The notes under the pieces: model-generated
Told to the model about the DNA's origin: nothing
Databases searched by the model: none
Seen by the model: only the letters and a program-made list of their open reading frames with translations
Shown here: piece by piece, positions 60,065 to 64,000 of the stretch
How positions within the stretch are numbered: the first letter of the stretch is position 1
Layout of the letters: each line of letters opens with the position of its first letter
Position numbers and translations under genes: made by a program
NCBI GenBank assembly: GCA_020726505.1
Contig: JAHLEZ010000015.1
Span: forward strand, 1,860,001-1,924,000
Length of the DNA: 64,000 nucleotides
Direction: 5' to 3'
DNA from: Leptodontidium sp. MPI-SDFR-AT-0119
Lineage: Eukaryota; Ascomycota; Leotiomycetes; Helotiales; Leptodontidiaceae

Positions 60065-61909
60065 TCAAACTCCCTTCCCAAACTCCACCGGACTCCCCCC
60101 ATCAACCCATCCAAACGCCGCCTTCAACCCATGCTCTTTACAAAACTCCCTCAACTTAGTGTCTCCCAGATACACTAAATTTTGAATCAGTGCACTCCTC
60201 TGCCTCTCCTTCATACGTCGCTTAACCCCTTCCTCAGCTCGTTTTTGGAGTTCGATGCGTCGTTTTGAGGCGCGGATCATAGAGGGTCGTTGGAGAGTTT
60301 CCGCCAAGTCGATGGTATCGAGAAGTGCGCAGTTTGCGCCTTTACCTAACATAGTCGAAATACTGCTCTCCTGTCAGCTTCGCCATTCTCTACTAACCAC
60401 CACGTACCCGAACAATACAGTAAAGGAAAAAGACACACATACTTAAACACCGCATCCCCAACCAGCGTCACACAACTCGTATCCCACCTCTTAACAGCTT
60501 GACAATCCCTCACGGTATGCACATACGCCGAATTAACCACACAAAGTTCCGTAAGCGCCACAAATCTCGGATCCATATTCGGATCCGACCTCACCCTCGC
60601 GAGACATTCCGCTTTCAGCTCTACCGACGAAAGCATGTTTGGCGCTTTACTCTGGTTGTTGAACTCGTGGATGGGGCTCCCGTACCCGTACATTATGAAG
60701 GGTTCGTCGTTGCCGATGTCGTTGTCGTCAAATTTCGTTGCCCAGATCTTGCGCGGGTTGACCCCTTTTTTTGTGGCTCGGTTAGTGTTTTGTGCTTGCA
60801 CTCAGAACGCTATCTGACAATATGTATTAAGGTAGACCCCGAGTTTGAGGCGAATCTTAAAATTTAATAGATGGAAAGGAGAGGGATTTGCAGCTTACAT
60901 GTGTGAAGCAGGATATTCTGGTTCCTATGACTAAAAGCCTATTTAGAAAATCAGCTGTCGATCAGACCTCGCTGAACCACATCAAAACAATAAACAAAAC
61001 AAACAAAATAACAAACCCACCATCGAAGCACTCCCCGTCGGCAACAACTCCTTCGTATAAGGCGTAAGCGGGATCTTAAAATACACCACCGCCAAATCCG
61101 TTGTCGTCACCACCGCTTCCGGTATCAACTGCTTTCTAACCCTCGACCCAGGCCCATCAGCACCAATAAGCAGGTCGCATATATCCTCACTCCCGTCCTC
61201 GAAGAGGACTTTCACGCTCCCGTTTTTCTGTCTTTCGTACCGCTTGAAGGACTTGCCAAAACGTACGAAGGAGTGGCTTTTGTAGAGGAGTGCTTTGCGC
61301 AGAGGCCAGCGGGAGACGGAGTAAGAGTTTTGGATCTCGGGGGCGGAGAAGGTGAACATCTCCGTGCCGTTACTACATTTCATACTCCTTTATTAGCACA
61401 CCTCTTTAACTAGAACCACAATAAGAAAGTCACGATTCAAAAAAACCACAAGCTATAACCAAATCCACCCCACAGAAGAAAAAGAACAGAGCGAGCCCTT
61501 CCTCCCTTCCTCACCTCTTCAAAAACCTCAACTCCTGCCCCCCACCAGGCTGCACCCCAACACTCGCCGCCACGCCCGCCCACACACCCGTCGGCAATAT
61601 CGCCCTCAGGTTCTGCAACACGAACCCCGACAGCATAACGCGATACCCACACAGCCTATCCACAGAATCAATACTCTTCTCGTAAACGGTGATTTCCACG
61701 TTTTGGGTATCGCGGAGGAGTTGGCCGAGCGTGAGACCTGCGATACCGCCTCCTATGACGGCGATGCGGAGGATGGGCTCAGGCGGGGTGAGGAGGGTGC
61801 GGGTTTGGGATGTCCATGAGTGGATGCTGGTTGTTGATTTTGATGTTGATGTTGAGGCTGATATGCGGGGTGGTGTGAGAGGGAGGGAGGATGGAGAAGA
61901 GGAGGACAT
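60065..61909 (-). CDS. FAD-dependent monooxygenase (salicylate-hydroxylase-like)
   Basis: Class A flavoprotein monooxygenase. Five exons on the minus strand: 61515-61909, 61021-61384, 60899-60938, 60443-60800 and 60065-60362; introns 130, 82, 98 and 80 nt; 484 residues. After a Ser/Thr-rich N-terminal tail comes the FAD motif [17 protein letters not shown] (about 48-64), the second motif [17 protein letters not shown] (about 215-231), and [29 protein letters not shown] near the ribityl region, where the fourth intron falls within the motif. The 40-nt third exon was found by frame matching and reads plausibly ([13 protein letters not shown]). Introns are longer than elsewhere in the window. 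Substrate not predictable; such enzymes occur both in aromatic catabolism and in secondary metabolism. Confidence 0.8.
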
Positions 61910-62979
61910 TGCGGTTGACGTTACTGTGAAATTTGTGAAATTGAGAAATTGAAAAATCTGAAGAGAGAAAGAGGATTGAAAGAAGAGAAATGATCAAATA
62001 CTACCTAGGCACAAGACATATCATATAGAGTCTCCATCTTTATATGTATACTATCCGCATCCCATCACGCTCCACAACAACTCAATCACACCGCAAGAAA
62101 TTTTTCAACGCTCCATACATGCAGCAGCTTACCATCCCGTCCCGTTCCCCCATAAACCAAAAAAAAAAGGGAAGAAAAAGAACCATGATGTGATATACAG
62201 CTTAATTCGCGTTGGGATCGATCCGTCCATCCACATGACACAGCAATCGCATGTTTCCCCCAGCCATGGTCTGATATCAAGAAGCGAGATGCTTCCCATT
62301 GGACCCGCGAAAGTCGGGACTGCCCACTCGCTGAAACCGGTCAATGCCATCCTGGGATGCCATGCCGTTCCCTACATCGTAAACGTGAAGTTAATGTGGA
62401 GAGAGATGTGTTGTGGACGAGGCTCCTTGGTGGCTTTCGAGAAGGATGTGGGTCGCCGGTTTTGTTCCTGATATACCCGCGAACCCTTGCTTCATCGCGT
62501 GTTCCAATTTCGCTGTAGAGATTCGGTGTACCTTTGCCGTTGCGAGCTCGGAGACTTCGGTTGTCCTTCTGTAGGGCCGTTGAGCACATAACCGCGGCAT
62601 TGACTGCGATGATATTAAGTCCTTGACTGGGAACCCCAAGATGTGATTGTCCAATACCAAGTACGCACAGCAAATGCTGAGAAATACACATGCAATAGGG
62701 AGCGAATAATAGAATAAAATAATAGTTCTTCGTTCCTACCATTGTACCGTGAGGCACGACCTTCCACATCTACACTTGATTTTGTCGACAAAACGCCTTC
62801 CCACCCAAGTAAAGCACGGCAACGCTCAAGGAAGCCGCCACCCAACTAAAGAAAGAAAACAAGCAAGCATGTAGGTATCTGAACGCCCAACGCAGCAAAA
62901 CCAGTCCCAATCCCAGCAAATCGTACAGCACCATACAATACAAAGAAGAAGAGAATACCGCGGAACTTCAACAACTGAA
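61910..62979. other. Intergenic region
   Basis: 1.07 kb. The part next to 61909 is the monooxygenase promoter (minus strand). Several open frames of up to 142 codons occur on the minus strand (62341-62769) but carry no family marks. The right part is likely the 3' UTR of the next gene. Confidence 0.4.
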
Positions 62980-64000
62980 TCAGGACAAGTCCATGTCATT
63001 GTTGGTAACCTCACACTTAACCTGAGGTGCTGGGGACCTGTCTCGAGATTGATCATCATCGCCACCTTCGTGGTCATTGTTCCCAGGAATTTGGGGAGCA
63101 TCCTTAGCAGCATCCTCAACTTTCTTTGCAGCAGCATTTTGGGCCAACTCCATGACAACCTGGTTTCGGTCTTCAATCACCTTCGCAACTCCGGCTCTCA
63201 TGTGGCGCTCCCACTTTGGCATTGTCTGACCAGGAAGCTGAGTACCAGATATGACCTCCAGATAGTCACGTTCAATTCTGATGAAGACGACGTCGATATG
63301 CTCAGACATCTGGTTCGATACTTGCTTGCACATTTTCAACAAGAGGCCCTTCACTTCTTCACAGCTCTCTGAAAACATGCTGCCTCGGAAATGATCGATA
63401 TGCTGGCTCATGTGGGCTTTCATCCTGTTGAAACATCCTCCTCCCGATTCGTTAGCACAGTAGTCGTATGCCGTCGAAAGATTCCGCGCAATGACGGGTG
63501 TAAATTCCCTGTTGGCTTCTCGTTGCAGTCCGTTGATCATCTCGAGCATCTGGGTTGCCAGCGTCGCAAATACCTGTTCGTAGATCTTCAGCTGTTGGCC
63601 TAACATGGCAACTCCAGCGGAACCAGATCCCGTCTTCATAGTGCGTAACTCGATTTCGCGATGAAAGGCAGTCAGCAGATCCTTTGCCTGTCTGGAAAAG
63701 GACGAAAGCACACGGGGAAGTCTCTGGGCGAAGGTCTTTTCCCAATGAGAGGCCAGGTGTTTGATGATGGGTTCCGTACTACTCTCATCAGCTTACAATC
63801 CTGATGTCGCCAACGATTGAGTACTTACAGTTGAGCATTGAAATCGTGCGTGCCCTGTGCATTCGAAAATACACCTTCACGTCGAACGATGGCTTTATAG
63901 GTAGCCCAATAATAACCTCCGAGCGCACGATTATCCTGTGTATCATTAGCAGAAGCCTAGTAGACCGTGGCAATAGAATTTTGGCTTACTCTGTTTACTT
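62980..64000 (-). CDS. 3' part of a large protein, probably dynamin-like GTPase (DUF7605-type), runs off the right edge
   Basis: Only the C-terminal exons are in the window: 62980-63781 and 63829-63935 (minus strand), joined across a 47-nt intron, plus about eleven bases of a further exon from 63990. The readable C-terminal part is about 303 residues: DNRALGGYYWATYKAIVRREG, then STEPIIKHLASHWEKTFAQRLPRVLSSF, a long alpha-helical stretch (FHREIELRTMKTGSG, QLKIYEQVFATLATQMLEMINGLQREANREFTPVI), a Cys-containing segment (YDYCANESGGGCFNRMKAHMSQHID) and an acidic C-terminus. This layout recalls the region after the GTPase domain in fungal nuclear-GTPase/dynamin-like proteins with DUF7605, but no GTPase motif is in view, so the assignment is tentative. 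Confidence 0.6.

Noticed and set aside
62341..62769. 142-codon minus-strand frame between monooxygenase and the last gene
   Set aside because: No domain, and several overlapping frames of similar length exist in the same interval.

Overview
The window is nuclear DNA of a filamentous ascomycete (Pezizomycotina). Genes carry few, short introns (mostly 45-65 nt) with GT...AG borders and CTAAC/CTGAC branch sites. Several families present are typical of moulds: a Zn2Cys6 regulator, a HET-domain gene, an LSD1 demethylase with a C-terminal HMG box, and a Mutator-like transposon. The class could be Leotiomycetes, but that is only an impression. I joined exons by hand; every complete multi-exon model below closes in frame, which is the main check available here.

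Layout. 1-3.2 kb: no supportable gene. 3.2-13 kb: housekeeping block with TEL2 (-) and UBA3 (+) sharing a 213-bp promoter, RPC40 (-) and NUO-49 (+) divergent, and a cysteine-rich protein of unknown function (-). 13-16.1 kb: AT-rich gene-free stretch. 16.1-22.8 kb: D-amino-acid oxidase (+), a Zn2Cys6 regulator (-) and a pyruvate-decarboxylase-like 2-oxoacid decarboxylase (+), possibly a small catabolic cluster. 23.2-31.3 kb: unknown protein, ATP synthase gamma (-), DNA topoisomerase I (+), COQ6 (+). 31.6-34.3 kb: a complete Mutator-like element with terminal inverted repeats, 8-bp target duplication and an intact spliced transposase gene. 36.4-52.1 kb: unknown Ser-rich protein (+), CaM-kinase-type kinase (-), UBE2W-like E2 (+), histidyl-tRNA synthetase (-) divergent from VPS33 (+), LSD1-type demethylase (+). 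52.4-57.2 kb: nucleoside 2-deoxyribosyltransferase-like protein (-), methylmalonate-semialdehyde dehydrogenase (+), GNAT acetyltransferase (+). 57.7-64 kb: accessory region with a broken HET gene, a FAD monooxygenase (-) and the 3' end of a probable dynamin-like GTPase gene running off the right edge.

Main points of interest: a 6-nt microexon in UBA3; an apparent GC-AG intron in the decarboxylase gene; the possible D-amino-acid to 2-oxoacid to aldehyde gene group; the intact transposon with a duplicated right end; the decayed HET gene; two in-frame starts plus a Gcn4/CPC1-type site at the histidyl-tRNA synthetase gene; and a dispersed short repeat found near 9.9 kb and 41.1 kb. No rRNA, tRNA or CRISPR array was recognised.
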